Shown piece after piece: positions 55,683-64,000 of a DNA stretch of 64,000 bases; the first letter of the stretch is position 1, and each line of letters starts with the position of its first letter. Made by a program: the position numbers and the translations under genes. Under the pieces are notes generated by a model. It worked only from the letters and a program-made list of their open reading frames with translations, did not search any database and was not told the origin of the DNA. This DNA is from Synechococcales cyanobacterium CNB (GTDB lineage: Bacteria; Planctomycetota; Phycisphaerae; Phycisphaerales; UBA1924): the NCBI GenBank assembly GCA_030263455.1, contig SZOZ01000003.1, positions 62,001 through 126,000 of the forward strand, read 5' to 3'.

Positions 55683-56654
55683 ATGGCCCTCATCTATTGC
55701 GGTATCGACGAGGCGGGATATGGGCCGATGCTCGGTCCGCTCTGCGTCGGGTTCGCCGCGTTCCGCGTCGAGGGGTGGACGGTGGGGGAATCCGCCCCGG
55801 ACCTGTGGGGGGCGCTCGGGTCGGGCGTCTGCCGCGACCCGGGTGACAAGCGAGGCCGCGTCGCCGTCGCGGACTCCAAACGGCTGAAACTCTCGAACCA
55901 ATCGAAGTCGCGCCACCCACTGACGCACCTCGAGCGGGGCGTGCTCGCGTTTGCCGGCGTGGGGGGCGATGCGCCGCGCGACGACGCCGCGTTGTTCGCC
56001 GCGCTCGGGGCACGGCTGGAGGATCGTCCGTGGTACCTGGGCGAGGCGGAGCCGCTGCCGGTGTCGTGCTCGGTTGAGTCGCTCGCGTTCGCGCGCAACA
56101 CGGTCGCGCTCGCGTGCGAGTCGGCGGCGGTAGAGCCGATCGCGGTGGCGTGCATCACGGTGGGGGAGAGGGAGTTCAACGAGGAGATTCGTCGCGGGGG
56201 GAGCAAGGCGGCGGTGACGGCGTCCGCCTTCGCCCGGTACCTTCGCCGCGTGGTCGATCGCTGGGCGGACGGGCCGGACTCGGTGCGCGTGGTGTGCGAC
56301 CGGCACGGCGGACGGCGGAGTTATGCAGCGATGATCCGGTCTGCCGCGCCGGGGCGTGCCGTCGAAGTCCTTGAAGAGAGCGAACGGTGCAGCCGGTACT
56401 CGGTGGGGGGCGAGGGTCTGATCGTGCAGTTTCGGCCCGAAGCGGAGGACGCGCACCTGCCTGTCGCGCTGGCGTCGATGACGGCCAAGTTCGTCCGCGA
56501 ACTGGCGATGGCGCGGTTCAACCGCTACTGGTGCGCCCGCGTGCCGGAACTGAAGCCGACGGCGGGCTACGTGCAGGACGCCCGCCGCTGGCTCGGCGAC
56601 CTGAACGGCGTGCTCACCGAGTCCGAGCGGGAGACACTGGTGCGAATGGCGTAG
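55683..56654 (+). CDS. RNase HII-like protein
   Basis: 323 residues from the ATG at 55683; RNase HII is usually about 200-260. The N-terminus YCGIDEAGYGPMLGPL matches the GxDEAGRGPxxGP catalytic motif (Asp9, Glu10) but with Tyr for the usual Arg. VADSKRLKLS fits the 'DSK' site and CDRHGGRRSY with later LASMTAKFVRELAMARFN resembles the second half of the fold. Likely cuts RNA in RNA-DNA hybrids or is a relative with changed specificity. Insertions around 85-130 explain the size. Confidence 0.75.
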   Translation: MALIYCGIDEAGYGPMLGPLCVGFAAFRVEGWTVGESAPDLWGALGSGVCRDPGDKRGRVAVADSKRLKLSNQSKSRHPLTHLERGVLAFAGVGGDAPRDDAALFAALGARLEDRPWYLGEAEPLPVSCSVESLAFARNTVALACESAAVEPIAVACITVGEREFNEEIRRGGSKAAVTASAFARYLRRVVDRWADGPDSVRVVCDRHGGRRSYAAMIRSAAPGRAVEVLEESERCSRYSVGGEGLIVQFRPEAEDAHLPVALASMTAKFVRELAMARFNRYWCARVPELKPTAGYVQDARRWLGDLNGVLTESERETLVRMA

Positions 56655-56709
56655 CGTCTGATGCTTGATGTCTTGATGCCGCGTGGCTTGATCCCTTCCA
56701 CCAGGTCAC

Positions 56710-57816
56710 ATGCCCGACTCCCGGAACATGCTGGACCTCGCCGCCCGCCTCGCCCTGCGCGCCGCCGGCGACGTGGAGCCGAACCCGATGGTGGGCGCGG
56801 CGATCGTTCGCGACGGCGTGGTGATCGGGCTTGGGCACCACCGGCGATTCGGCGGCCTGCACGCGGAGCGAGAGGCGCTGGCGGATTGTCGTCGGCGCGG
56901 GCACGACCCGCGCGGAGCGACGGTGTTCGTGACGCTCGAACCGTGCTGCCACCACGGGAAGCAGCCGCCGTGCACGGATGCGCTGATTGAAGCCGGTGTC
57001 GCGCGCGTCGTGTTCGCGCGGCCGGACCCGCACGAGACGAGCGGCGGCGGGGCGTCGATCCTCCGCGCAGCCGGGATCGCGTGCGAGGGGGCGAGCGATT
57101 CCGCGCTCGCGGTTCGGATCGGCGATCCGTTCGTCAAACGAGTGACGACGGGGCTGCCGTGGGTCGTCGCCAAGTGGGCGCAGTCGCACGACGGGCGGCT
57201 TGGGAGCCGTCCGGGCGTGCCTCGGTGGATCTCGTGCGAGGCCTCGCGGCGGCGTGTCCACTGCCTGCGTGCGCGTGTCGATGCCATCGTGACCGGGATC
57301 GGCACGGTGGTGACCGACGACCCGATGTTGACGGCGCGGGGCGTGCGCGTGCATCGCATGGCGCGCCGGGTTGTGATCGACGCGAGGCTGGAGACGCCGC
57401 TCGGGTGCGCGCTCGTGCGGACGGCTCGGGAAGTGCCCACGACCATCGTGACGGCGGGTGAGCCGGAGGCTGCGACCCGTCGCGTGATGGAGTCGGCGGG
57501 CGTGGAGGTGACCGTGGTCGGCGGATCGGAGCGGGTCGATCTGCTGGCCACGATGCGTCTGCTCGTTGAGCGATATGGGGCGACGACCGTGCTGCTTGAG
57601 GCCGGCCCGCGTCTGCTGGCGTCGATGCTGGAGGAAGGGTTGGTGGACGTTGTCCTGACTCACACCGCTCCGCCGAACGGGGCCGATGACGCGCCGCTCA
57701 TGCAAGCGGAGGCGTGCCTGCGCGGCATGATCGGCGACGCGGGCCGGCTTGCGCTCGTGCGCACGAAGCGTGTCGGCGTGGACCTTGAGCGCTGGTACTG
57801 CGCGGTCAGGTCTTGA
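56710..57816 (+). CDS. ribD: Bifunctional riboflavin biosynthesis deaminase/reductase
   Basis: Second and third steps of riboflavin synthesis. 368 residues, usual size. Deaminase part: zinc ligands His51 (HAE), Cys79 and Cys88 in EPCCHHGKQPPC, Glu53 as proton shuttle. Reductase part from about 150: KWAQSHDGRLG, DAIVTGIGTVVTDDPMLTAR, LLEAGPRLLASMLEEGLVD. Its end overlaps the convergent YgfZ gene by 11 bases. Other rib genes are not seen here. Confidence 0.94.
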   Translation: MPDSRNMLDLAARLALRAAGDVEPNPMVGAAIVRDGVVIGLGHHRRFGGLHAEREALADCRRRGHDPRGATVFVTLEPCCHHGKQPPCTDALIEAGVARVVFARPDPHETSGGGASILRAAGIACEGASDSALAVRIGDPFVKRVTTGLPWVVAKWAQSHDGRLGSRPGVPRWISCEASRRRVHCLRARVDAIVTGIGTVVTDDPMLTARGVRVHRMARRVVIDARLETPLGCALVRTAREVPTTIVTAGEPEAATRRVMESAGVEVTVVGGSERVDLLATMRLLVERYGATTVLLEAGPRLLASMLEEGLVDVVLTHTAPPNGADDAPLMQAEACLRGMIGDAGRLALVRTKRVGVDLERWYCAVRS

Positions 57817-59011
57817 CCGATCGGTGAAACGCCAGCCCGTCCTGAACGGTCGCGCCGACGGGTTCGCCGTTCGCTTCGACGGTGAGGCGTGTGCCCGGGG
57901 CGGCGTGTGCCGAGCGCACCATCGCGAAGCAGATGGGCACTCCCCCGAGCATCGGCGAGATGGTAGAACTCGTCACTGCGCCGATGGGCTTTTCGTTCGC
58001 GTCGTCCGCGAGAACGGCGTCGCCGGTGACCGGCTGCGGCGTCTCACGGCCGTCGCCGGGTGCGTCGAACCTCAGCGCGACGAGCCGCTGCTTCGGCTGG
58101 CCGAGCGATTCCATTCGTGCCACGACCTCCTGCCCGAGATAGCAGCCTTTTCGGAAGGAGACGCGATCGTGCAGCAGGCCCGTCTCGTGCGGGAGTGAGT
58201 CCGGTCCGAAGTCGAGGTAGTAGAGGGGCGTTCCTGCCTCGATGCGGGCGACGTTGTAGGCCAGCCAGCCGATCGGGCGTACGCGCGCCCGCTCCGTGCC
58301 TGGGTCGAAGGTCTCGGGCGCGTCCCATCGCCAGCCGCCGGCGTCGAGGAGCCGATCGAAGACTCTCGTCGCGGCGCTCGTGGGGACGAAGAGTTCCAAC
58401 CCCGGCACGCCGGCGGAATCGTCGCGGAGGACGATCACGTCCGCGGCAGCGATGCGGGCGATCACTGCCTCGCCGTCTTGGAGCGACGCCGCGCGCCGCG
58501 TGCTGGCGGGTTCGGCGGCGTGGTCGATCAGTGTGGCGGCCGTGAGGCCGTGCAGGTCGAGGCGGTGGATCTCGCTTGTTGCGTCGCGGAAGGCCACGTC
58601 CTCGGTGAAGATGAAGGCGGGGAGGGTTTCGAGCGTGCGCTTGAGCGCGTGGGTGTCGAGTTCGAGGAGCGTTCGGTCTCCGAGTTCGATGACGCGGAGG
58701 TCGGCGTCGATACGCCCCTTGCGATTGAGCCAGAACGAACGGCGTGCGTGCATCGGCTGTTGGCCGCGGAGTTCCTGGGTGACCATGCGGTTGAGGAAGT
58801 CGAGACGATCCGCGCCGGTTGCTTCGATCACGGCACGGTGCGGGAGGTCGAGCAGGCCGCACGACGTGCGTATGGCGGCGTACTCGAGCGGCATCGGACC
58901 GAACGCCTGGATCACCTCGACAACGAGGACCGGGTCGCCCGGGGCGGCGTAGGGGGAGGTGAGCGGTTGCGCAGAAGCCGTGTGCGCGATGATGGGGCTT
59001 GGGTGCGACAT
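57806..59011 (-). CDS. YgfZ/GcvT-type folate-binding protein
   Basis: 401 residues from the ATG at 59011. GcvT-like fold with RTSCGLLDLPHRAVIEATGADR, LNRMVTQEL and the YgfZ signature KGCYLGQE near residue 300, whose Cys is needed for the tetrahydrofolate-dependent role in iron-sulfur cluster assembly and repair. A true GcvT would lack this motif. In-frame extension to 59119 is not supported by the family start. Confidence 0.88.
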   Translation of the reverse strand: MSHPSPIIAHTASAQPLTSPYAAPGDPVLVVEVIQAFGPMPLEYAAIRTSCGLLDLPHRAVIEATGADRLDFLNRMVTQELRGQQPMHARRSFWLNRKGRIDADLRVIELGDRTLLELDTHALKRTLETLPAFIFTEDVAFRDATSEIHRLDLHGLTAATLIDHAAEPASTRRAASLQDGEAVIARIAAADVIVLRDDSAGVPGLELFVPTSAATRVFDRLLDAGGWRWDAPETFDPGTERARVRPIGWLAYNVARIEAGTPLYYLDFGPDSLPHETGLLHDRVSFRKGCYLGQEVVARMESLGQPKQRLVALRFDAPGDGRETPQPVTGDAVLADDANEKPIGAVTSSTISPMLGGVPICFAMVRSAHAAPGTRLTVEANGEPVGATVQDGLAFHRSVKT

Positions 59012-59072
59012 GCCGTCAGACGGTAGCGCGAGGCCGGCGCGGGCGTCCGGGCAGGTCCGGCAGGGACAGGGT

Positions 59073-60242
59073 TCAGAAGTCGCGGCGGGCGAAGATGACG
59101 CACGAGAGGGCGAGGACAACGGCCTCGAAGGCGAAGGAGGTGCCGAGCACCCAGAGGGCGGAGCGTTCGCGGAGGAGTTCGGTGGTGCGCATAGCGACTT
59201 CGTGATCGCTGACCTTCACTGTCGCGGTTTGCTCATCGACGGTGGTGCGTCGTGGTTCTTCACCCGCACTCATGAGGGTGTCCAGGTCCGCCATAGAGAC
59301 GAGTGAGCGTTCGAGGAGGGCGATCGTTTCGCCGGTCTTGGGCACGATGGTCTTGGCCGTGAAGATCATTCGGGACCATTTCGCGGCCTGCGCGGCGGTC
59401 TTCTCCGCGCTCGCCCGCTTCTCGCGCAGACCCTTGAGGAACGGGTTGACGCCTGCGATCTCCTCGTCGGTGGGGTGGTAGTCCTCGGGGAGTTCCTCGC
59501 CCAGCGATCGGCGCTCGGCGATCAGGAGTTGACGTGTGTTGTCCTCGGCCTGCGCGACTTGAGTGATCAGGGCGTCGCGCTGGGCTTCCGCCATGGACCG
59601 CCACTGGACGAGCGCTCCGTCCGTGGCGTTCAGAATGAAGATGAAGAACCAGAAGAGGAGCGTGAGGAGCAGCGAGGCGATGGTGGATCGGGTGAGCAGG
59701 CCGAACAGGACGCACATGCAGAAGAGGAAGCTGAAGAAGGCGACGACGAGCGGTACGGCGAGGAGGAGTGCCGGCTCCCATTCGCCGCCGCGGACGCCGA
59801 TGACGACGAACGAGGCGAGGCTGAACACGCCGACCTGGAGGGTGACGAAGAGCAGTCCGGCGGCGTACTTTGTGAGGAAGAGCCGGACGCGTGAGATCGG
59901 CTTGGAGAGCATCATCTCGATCGAGCCATCGGCGATGAGGTCCGGGATCATCCCGGCGGTGGTGATGAGGGCGAGGATGGCGGCGATCCATGCAAGCCAG
60001 ATGTTCAGCCCGAGGTTGAGGAACATGGTCTTGTAGAGAAGAGCGGGCGGGAGGATGTCGCTGTTGAGTGGGATGAAGTCCAGCCTGAACCAGAGGATGG
60101 TGAGCCCCTGCTTGTCGATGCCGACGGCCGCGAAGGCAGCCACGACCAGCCCCGAGAGCATCAGGGTGATCCAGAAGAGTTTGCGCGAGTTGAGTTCGCG
60201 GTAGGCGTCGGCGAAGAGGGCGGCGGTCTGGCGCATCATCAT
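59073..60242 (-). CDS. ABC-2 type transporter permease
   Basis: 389 residues. Starts at the first of three tandem ATG codons (60242), overlapping the ATPase stop by four bases (ATGA). About six membrane helices: near 22-42, 68-90, 100-115, 145-165, 170-200 and the last at 365-385; a charged loop of over 100 residues (about 235-350) faces one side. IADGSIEMMLSKPISR is typical of ABC-2 permeases. Works with the ATPase to export an unknown substrate. Confidence 0.87.
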   Translation of the reverse strand: MMMRQTAALFADAYRELNSRKLFWITLMLSGLVVAAFAAVGIDKQGLTILWFRLDFIPLNSDILPPALLYKTMFLNLGLNIWLAWIAAILALITTAGMIPDLIADGSIEMMLSKPISRVRLFLTKYAAGLLFVTLQVGVFSLASFVVIGVRGGEWEPALLLAVPLVVAFFSFLFCMCVLFGLLTRSTIASLLLTLLFWFFIFILNATDGALVQWRSMAEAQRDALITQVAQAEDNTRQLLIAERRSLGEELPEDYHPTDEEIAGVNPFLKGLREKRASAEKTAAQAAKWSRMIFTAKTIVPKTGETIALLERSLVSMADLDTLMSAGEEPRRTTVDEQTATVKVSDHEVAMRTTELLRERSALWVLGTSFAFEAVVLALSCVIFARRDF

Positions 60243-61378
60243 GGCTTTCGCCCCTTGCGGGCGCGATCCGCGCCGGGCTTGAGCGTCGCGCCCGTGTTCG
60301 GGTCGGTGACGGCCTGCATGAAGAGGTCTTCGAGCGACGGGCGGTGCTGGCGGATGGAGCGGATGATCGCGCCGCGCTCGCGCAGGGCGTCGATGATCGG
60401 CTGGATCGTTGCCGGCTCGGCGGCGCCGATGCGGAGGGTGGCACGGTCGATTTCGAGCCACTCGCCCGAGGCCAGTTGGCCGTGGTAGCCGGCGCGGCGC
60501 GCCAAGGGGGAGTGCGTGGGCGGCGTGCGCCCGGCCGTTTCATCGCTCGGGGGGGGCGAGATCGTCGTGTTCTCGTCGTGGCGGATCGCTTCGGGCAGGG
60601 CGCGCTGGAAATACGCCGCTGCTGCCTCTGGTTCCGCGGCCAGTTCGATCTCGTAGCGCCGCTTGTCGGCGGTCAGTTCGTCGATGGTGCCCTGCTGCAC
60701 GACGCGACCCTGGACGAGGATCGCCACGCGGTCGCAGACCATCTCCAGTTCGGAGAGCAGGTGCGAGTTGATGAAGACGGTCCGCCCCTCGGAGCGGAGC
60801 CGCTGCACGATCTCGCGGATGTCGCGCCGTCCGACCGGGTCCACGCCGTCGGTCGGCTCGTCGAGGAGGACGACCTCGGGGGAGTTGACGAGGGATTGCG
60901 CGATGCCGATGCGTTGGCGCATGCCCTTGGAGTAGGAGCCGACCTTCTTTCCGGCCCACTCCTTCATGCCGACGAGTTCGAGGAGTTCGCCGGTGCGACG
61001 CCTCCTGTCCGCGTGCGGCACGCCGACGAGCGCACCGTAGAAGTCCACGACCTGGGAGCCTGTGAGGTACGGCGGGAATCGGTGGTGCTCGGGGAGGTAG
61101 CCGACCTTGGCGAGGGTCGGCTTGTGCCCGACCTGCTCGCCGAGCATGGTGCCGCGGCACTCGGAAGGGCGGATGACCGTCATCAGGATTTTGACGAGGG
61201 TGGACTTTCCCGCGCCGTTCGGTCCGAGCAGACCGAAGACCTCGCCGCGGCGGACCTGCATGTCGATGCCGCAGAGGGCGCGGATGCGGCCGCGGTAGGT
61301 CTTGGCCACGTGGTGCAGGTCGATGACAAGACCGTTGCTGCGCGAGGCGTGGACTGCGAGTTCGGCTGCGGCGGTCAT
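60239..61378 (-). CDS. ABC transporter ATP-binding protein (ABC-2 type)
   Basis: 379 residues. Walker A GPNGAGKST (52-60), Q-loop region, signature YSKGMRQRIGIAQ, Walker B VVLLDEPTDGVDP, H-loop NSHLL. The C-terminal ~120 residues form the accessory domain seen in NatA/CcmA-like exporters (ERGAIIRSIRQHRPSLEDLFM). Partner permease overlaps at its stop. Substrate unknown. An eight-G run occurs at 60549-60556. Confidence 0.92.
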   Translation of the reverse strand: MTAAAELAVHASRSNGLVIDLHHVAKTYRGRIRALCGIDMQVRRGEVFGLLGPNGAGKSTLVKILMTVIRPSECRGTMLGEQVGHKPTLAKVGYLPEHHRFPPYLTGSQVVDFYGALVGVPHADRRRRTGELLELVGMKEWAGKKVGSYSKGMRQRIGIAQSLVNSPEVVLLDEPTDGVDPVGRRDIREIVQRLRSEGRTVFINSHLLSELEMVCDRVAILVQGRVVQQGTIDELTADKRRYEIELAAEPEAAAAYFQRALPEAIRHDENTTISPPPSDETAGRTPPTHSPLARRAGYHGQLASGEWLEIDRATLRIGAAEPATIQPIIDALRERGAIIRSIRQHRPSLEDLFMQAVTDPNTGATLKPGADRARKGRKP

Positions 61379-61417
61379 GCGGGTTTGCTCCCCCGGCTCA
61401 TGGTTGGGCGTGGAAGG

Positions 61418-62068
61418 TTACCGCTTTCGCGCGACGACGTGGAAGACGTGCCAGCGCTTGGGTGTGCCGAAGGCGTCTGTGCCGGGCTTCTCGTCCTCGT
61501 CGAAGCGTTCGAGGTCGAAGGGGTCGAGCATCGCGAGGGCGTGTTCGTGTGTCTGATGCGAGCGGTCGGGGAGCGCGGCCCAAGTGTCGCGGTCGCCGAA
61601 CAACTGCCCGGCAAACCGTCCGCCGGGACGGATCGCGGCGACGATCGACGCCCAGAGCGCGTCGAAGGCATGCGGCGGGCAGAAGGGCAGCGAGAAACTC
61701 GCGTTCACAAGATCGCACTCGTGGAGCGTCAGGCCCTCGAACGGGGCGTGGAGCGTCGCGAGCCTGTCGCGGTGTGGGATGTCCGGGCGTTGGAGAAGCC
61801 GACGGAAGGCTTCGGAGTGGCCGTCGATGGCGAGCACGCGCCAGCCGCGCCGGAGGAGTTCCGCCGTGTCGCGTCCCTCGCCGCAGCCGAGATCAACGGC
61901 GAAGCGCGGCGCGGGCGGCGGGGGTTCACGTTCAAATCGTTCGAGCGCGAGGAGGAGGGTATCGCGCGGGGGCTTGCCTGATACGGCGTCGAAGTAGCCC
62001 GGCCAGTCGCGCTGCGCCGCGTAGGCCTGCGCAGGCAACCCCGGCGGCAGAGTCGAAGCGGGGGACAT
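61418..62068 (-). CDS. Class I SAM-dependent methyltransferase
   Basis: 216 residues from the ATG at 62068 (a GTG at 62092 in frame would overlap ubiD). SAM motif I DLGCGEGRDTAELL near 60-75, motif II VLAIDG, then ALWASIVAAIRPGGRF. Similar in layout to TehB-like small methyltransferases; substrate unknown. Divergent from ubiD, with a 40-base gap to the ABC ATPase. Confidence 0.82.
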   Translation of the reverse strand: MSPASTLPPGLPAQAYAAQRDWPGYFDAVSGKPPRDTLLLALERFEREPPPPAPRFAVDLGCGEGRDTAELLRRGWRVLAIDGHSEAFRRLLQRPDIPHRDRLATLHAPFEGLTLHECDLVNASFSLPFCPPHAFDALWASIVAAIRPGGRFAGQLFGDRDTWAALPDRSHQTHEHALAMLDPFDLERFDEDEKPGTDAFGTPKRWHVFHVVARKR

Positions 62069-62079
62069 AGGCTGGGGCG

Positions 62080-64000
62080 GTGTACCGGACACTCGGCGAG
62101 TTTACGGCTGCCCTGGAGCGAGCGGGCGAACTGGTCCGAGTTCGCGTGCCGGTCTCGCCCGTGCTGGAGATCGCGGAGATCGCCGACCGGGAGAGCAAGT
62201 CGCCCGCGCCGAACGCGCCGAGTGTGGCCGCGCGGCGGACTGACCCCGCGCACGCGCACCTCGGCGGGCGGGCGCTGCTCTTCGAGAACGTCGAGGGGTC
62301 GGACTTTCCCGTGGTCATCAACTCTTTCGGCTCCTACCGGCGCATGGAGATGGCGCTCGGTTGCGAGCGTGAAGGCGGCTTCGAGGCGATCGCCGCGCGG
62401 ATCGGCTCGCTCGTGCGTCCGCGGCCGCCGCGCGGTCTGGGCGAGGCTCTGGCGAAGGTGCGGGAGTTGTTTCCTCTGCTGCGGATCGGGCCGCGGCGAG
62501 TGGCGCGTGCCGCGTGCCAGGAGGTCGTGCTGACCGGCGATGCGATCGACCTGCGCCGGTTGCCGCTGATCCGGTGCTGGCCCCTCGACGGCGACGCGGG
62601 AGCGGTGGGCTACCCGCCGGGTGTGAACGACGGCGTGCCCGGCGTCGAAGTCGGTGAGGCGTGGGACCGCCTGTATCGCGGCCGGTACGTCACGCTCGCG
62701 GGCGTGCACACCATTCACGCCGAGGACGCCGGCAAGGCAAAGCCGCCGAGCCACAACGTCGGCATGTACCGCATGCAACTGATGGGCCGCCGACTGCTGG
62801 CGATGCACTGGCACATGCACCACGACGGGGCGCGTCACTGGCGATCGTGGAAGGAGCGCGGCGAGCGGATGCCTGTGGCGATCGCGCTGGGGGGGGAGAG
62901 CGTGCTGCCGTACGCGGCGACGTGCCCGCTGCCGCCGGGCGTCAGCGAGCTGCTGATGGCGGGGTTTCTCAACAGGGGAGGAATCCCGATGGTGCGGGCG
63001 CGAACGGTTCCGGTGCGCGTGCCGGCGAACTCGGAGATCGTCATCGAGGGATGGGTGTCGACGGAGGCGGGCTATCCGGGGTGGGATCCGCGCGACGCGG
63101 CGTGCGGGCCGCTCGGCCCCGGCGCGCTGTTCGAAGGCCCCTTCGGTGACCACACGGGGTTCTATTCGTTGCCCGATCGTTACCCGATCATGGAGGTGAC
63201 GGCGATGACGCACCGGCGCGGCGCGGTGTATCCCACGACAATCGTCGGCCCGCCGCCGCAGGAGGACTACTACCTCGGCAAGGCGACGGAGCGGATCATG
63301 CTCCCGCTGCTGCGGACGATCATCCCGGATATCGAGGACTACGACCTGCCGATGTTCGGCGCGTTCCACAACTGCGTGTTCATCCGTGTCCGCAAGCACT
63401 ACCCTTTGCACGCGCGCCGCGTGATGCACGCCGTCTGGGGCGCGGGGCAGATGTCGTGGACGAAGACCGTGTTCGTGGTTGACGCGGAGGTGGACGTGCA
63501 CGATCGGCGTGCGGTGATGGAGGCGGCGGCGCGCTGGTGCGACCCGGCGCGAGACATGGAGATCGTGCACGGGCCGCTGGACATCCTCGACCATGCCTCG
63601 CCGCACCTCGGCGCGGGGACGAAGATGGGCTTCGACTGCACGCGCAAGCGTCCGGGCGAGGAGGTGGGTGGGGTCGCGGTGGGGGAGGGGCCGATGCCGA
63701 TCGCGGAGGGGGCGAAGGCGGCGTCGATCGTCGAGCGTGTTCGGTCCGTGGGGGGTGTGCTCGACGCGCGCCTCGACGGCGACTGCCCCGGCTGGCTGCT
63801 CGTTCGCGTGGACAAGGCCGCGGACACCTCCGGGCAGGCCGGCCTTGCGCGGCGGGTAATCGAATCGGCGTTCGAGGCGGGCGCGGGGCTGGTGCGGTTC
63901 GTGGTTGTGCTCGGGCGTAGGGTCGTGATCGACGATGCCGAGGCCGCGCTGTTCCACTGGCCGGCGAACTGGGATCCGGGCCGGGACACGATCGTCCTGC
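62080..64000 (+). CDS. ubiD: UbiD-family decarboxylase, C-terminus cut by window edge
   Basis: prFMN-dependent decarboxylase of the UbiD family (4-hydroxy-3-octaprenylbenzoate or menaquinone-pathway type). GTG start at 62080; about 640 codons are visible without a stop. Seen: NSFGSYRRMEMALG, KPPSHNVGMYRMQL, MHWHMHHDGARHW, TVPVRVPANSEIVIEGW, GPFGDHTGFYS, VGPPPQEDYYLGKATERI and LFHWPANWDPGRD at the end. The Arg/Glu-rich prFMN site (GPFGDHTGFYS with the preceding EGW) is intact. Longer than E. coli UbiD (497), as in many planctomycete and archaeal members. Confidence 0.93.
   Translation, partial: MYRTLGEFTAALERAGELVRVRVPVSPVLEIAEIADRESKSPAPNAPSVAARRTDPAHAHLGGRALLFENVEGSDFPVVINSFGSYRRMEMALGCEREGGFEAIAARIGSLVRPRPPRGLGEALAKVRELFPLLRIGPRRVARAACQEVVLTGDAIDLRRLPLIRCWPLDGDAGAVGYPPGVNDGVPGVEVGEAWDRLYRGRYVTLAGVHTIHAEDAGKAKPPSHNVGMYRMQLMGRRLLAMHWHMHHDGARHWRSWKERGERMPVAIALGGESVLPYAATCPLPPGVSELLMAGFLNRGGIPMVRARTVPVRVPANSEIVIEGWVSTEAGYPGWDPRDAACGPLGPGALFEGPFGDHTGFYSLPDRYPIMEVTAMTHRRGAVYPTTIVGPPPQEDYYLGKATERIMLPLLRTIIPDIEDYDLPMFGAFHNCVFIRVRKHYPLHARRVMHAVWGAGQMSWTKTVFVVDAEVDVHDRRAVMEAAARWCDPARDMEIVHGPLDILDHASPHLGAGTKMGFDCTRKRPGEEVGGVAVGEGPMPIAEGAKAASIVERVRSVGGVLDARLDGDCPGWLLVRVDKAADTSGQAGLARRVIESAFEAGAGLVRFVVVLGRRVVIDDAEAALFHWPANWDPGRDTIVL

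Noticed and set aside
61729-63957. 742-codon minus-strand frame opposite ubiD
   Set aside because: Shadow of ubiD, whose motifs are intact on the plus strand.

Overview
The window looks like chromosomal DNA of a GC-rich planctomycete, most likely of the Phycisphaerae. This is inferred from several traits seen together: two secreted proteins with dockerin-type EF-hand tails, one PEP-CTERM-like tail, an N-terminal LEQRVLLS motif on a giant subtilase, several pseudopilins starting FTLIELL, and a reduced division/cell-wall cluster. Gene density is high. Most long antisense reading frames are GC-driven shadows of real genes.

Layout. 1-5 kb: priA (runs off the left edge) divergent from carA, then a secreted dockerin-type protein with a clear terminator. 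5-10 kb: an OmpH-like protein, an M29 aminopeptidase, then a three-gene cassette on the minus strand that looks less GC-rich than its surroundings (12-cysteine small protein, membrane-anchored unknown, MauE-pseudopilin fusion). The cassette is followed by the 3' remnant of a second M29 gene. 10-18 kb: zinc-ribbon protein, sppA, then rsmH - LysM protein - ftsL-like - class B PBP, a PEP-CTERM protein and a lipoprotein metallopeptidase. 18-33 kb: valS, a TPR protein, an aquaporin, a secreted endonuclease/phosphatase-fold protein, fumC, a transglutaminase-like protein that seems to lack its catalytic residues, a pseudopilin, adk and fusA.

32-54 kb holds a split branched-chain amino acid (leucine) degradation set. 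One minus-strand run carries two enoyl-CoA hydratases, an acyl-CoA dehydrogenase and the E1-alpha, E1-beta and E2 subunits of a 2-oxoacid dehydrogenase. After a 1836-residue subtilase come a third crotonase and HMG-CoA lyase, and further on the methylcrotonyl-CoA carboxylase beta chain. Together they could take leucine-derived 2-oxoisocaproate to acetoacetate and acetyl-CoA; E3 and the biotin-carboxylase subunit are not in the window. Also here are a zinc-ribbon protein, a PAC2 protein, a pseudopilin, a GH43 glycosidase and a DUF433/DUF5615 toxin-antitoxin pair.

54-64 kb is mostly housekeeping: recA behind a canonical sigma-70-type promoter, tRNA-Leu(CAG) with its own terminator, an RNase HII-like protein, ribD, a YgfZ-type folate-binding protein, a two-gene ABC-2 exporter, a methyltransferase and ubiD (runs off the right edge).

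The best candidate for an undescribed system is the 7.3-9.7 kb cassette. It pairs a small secreted 12-cysteine protein with a MauE-type (redox-associated) membrane domain that is fused in one polypeptide to a type IV pseudopilin.
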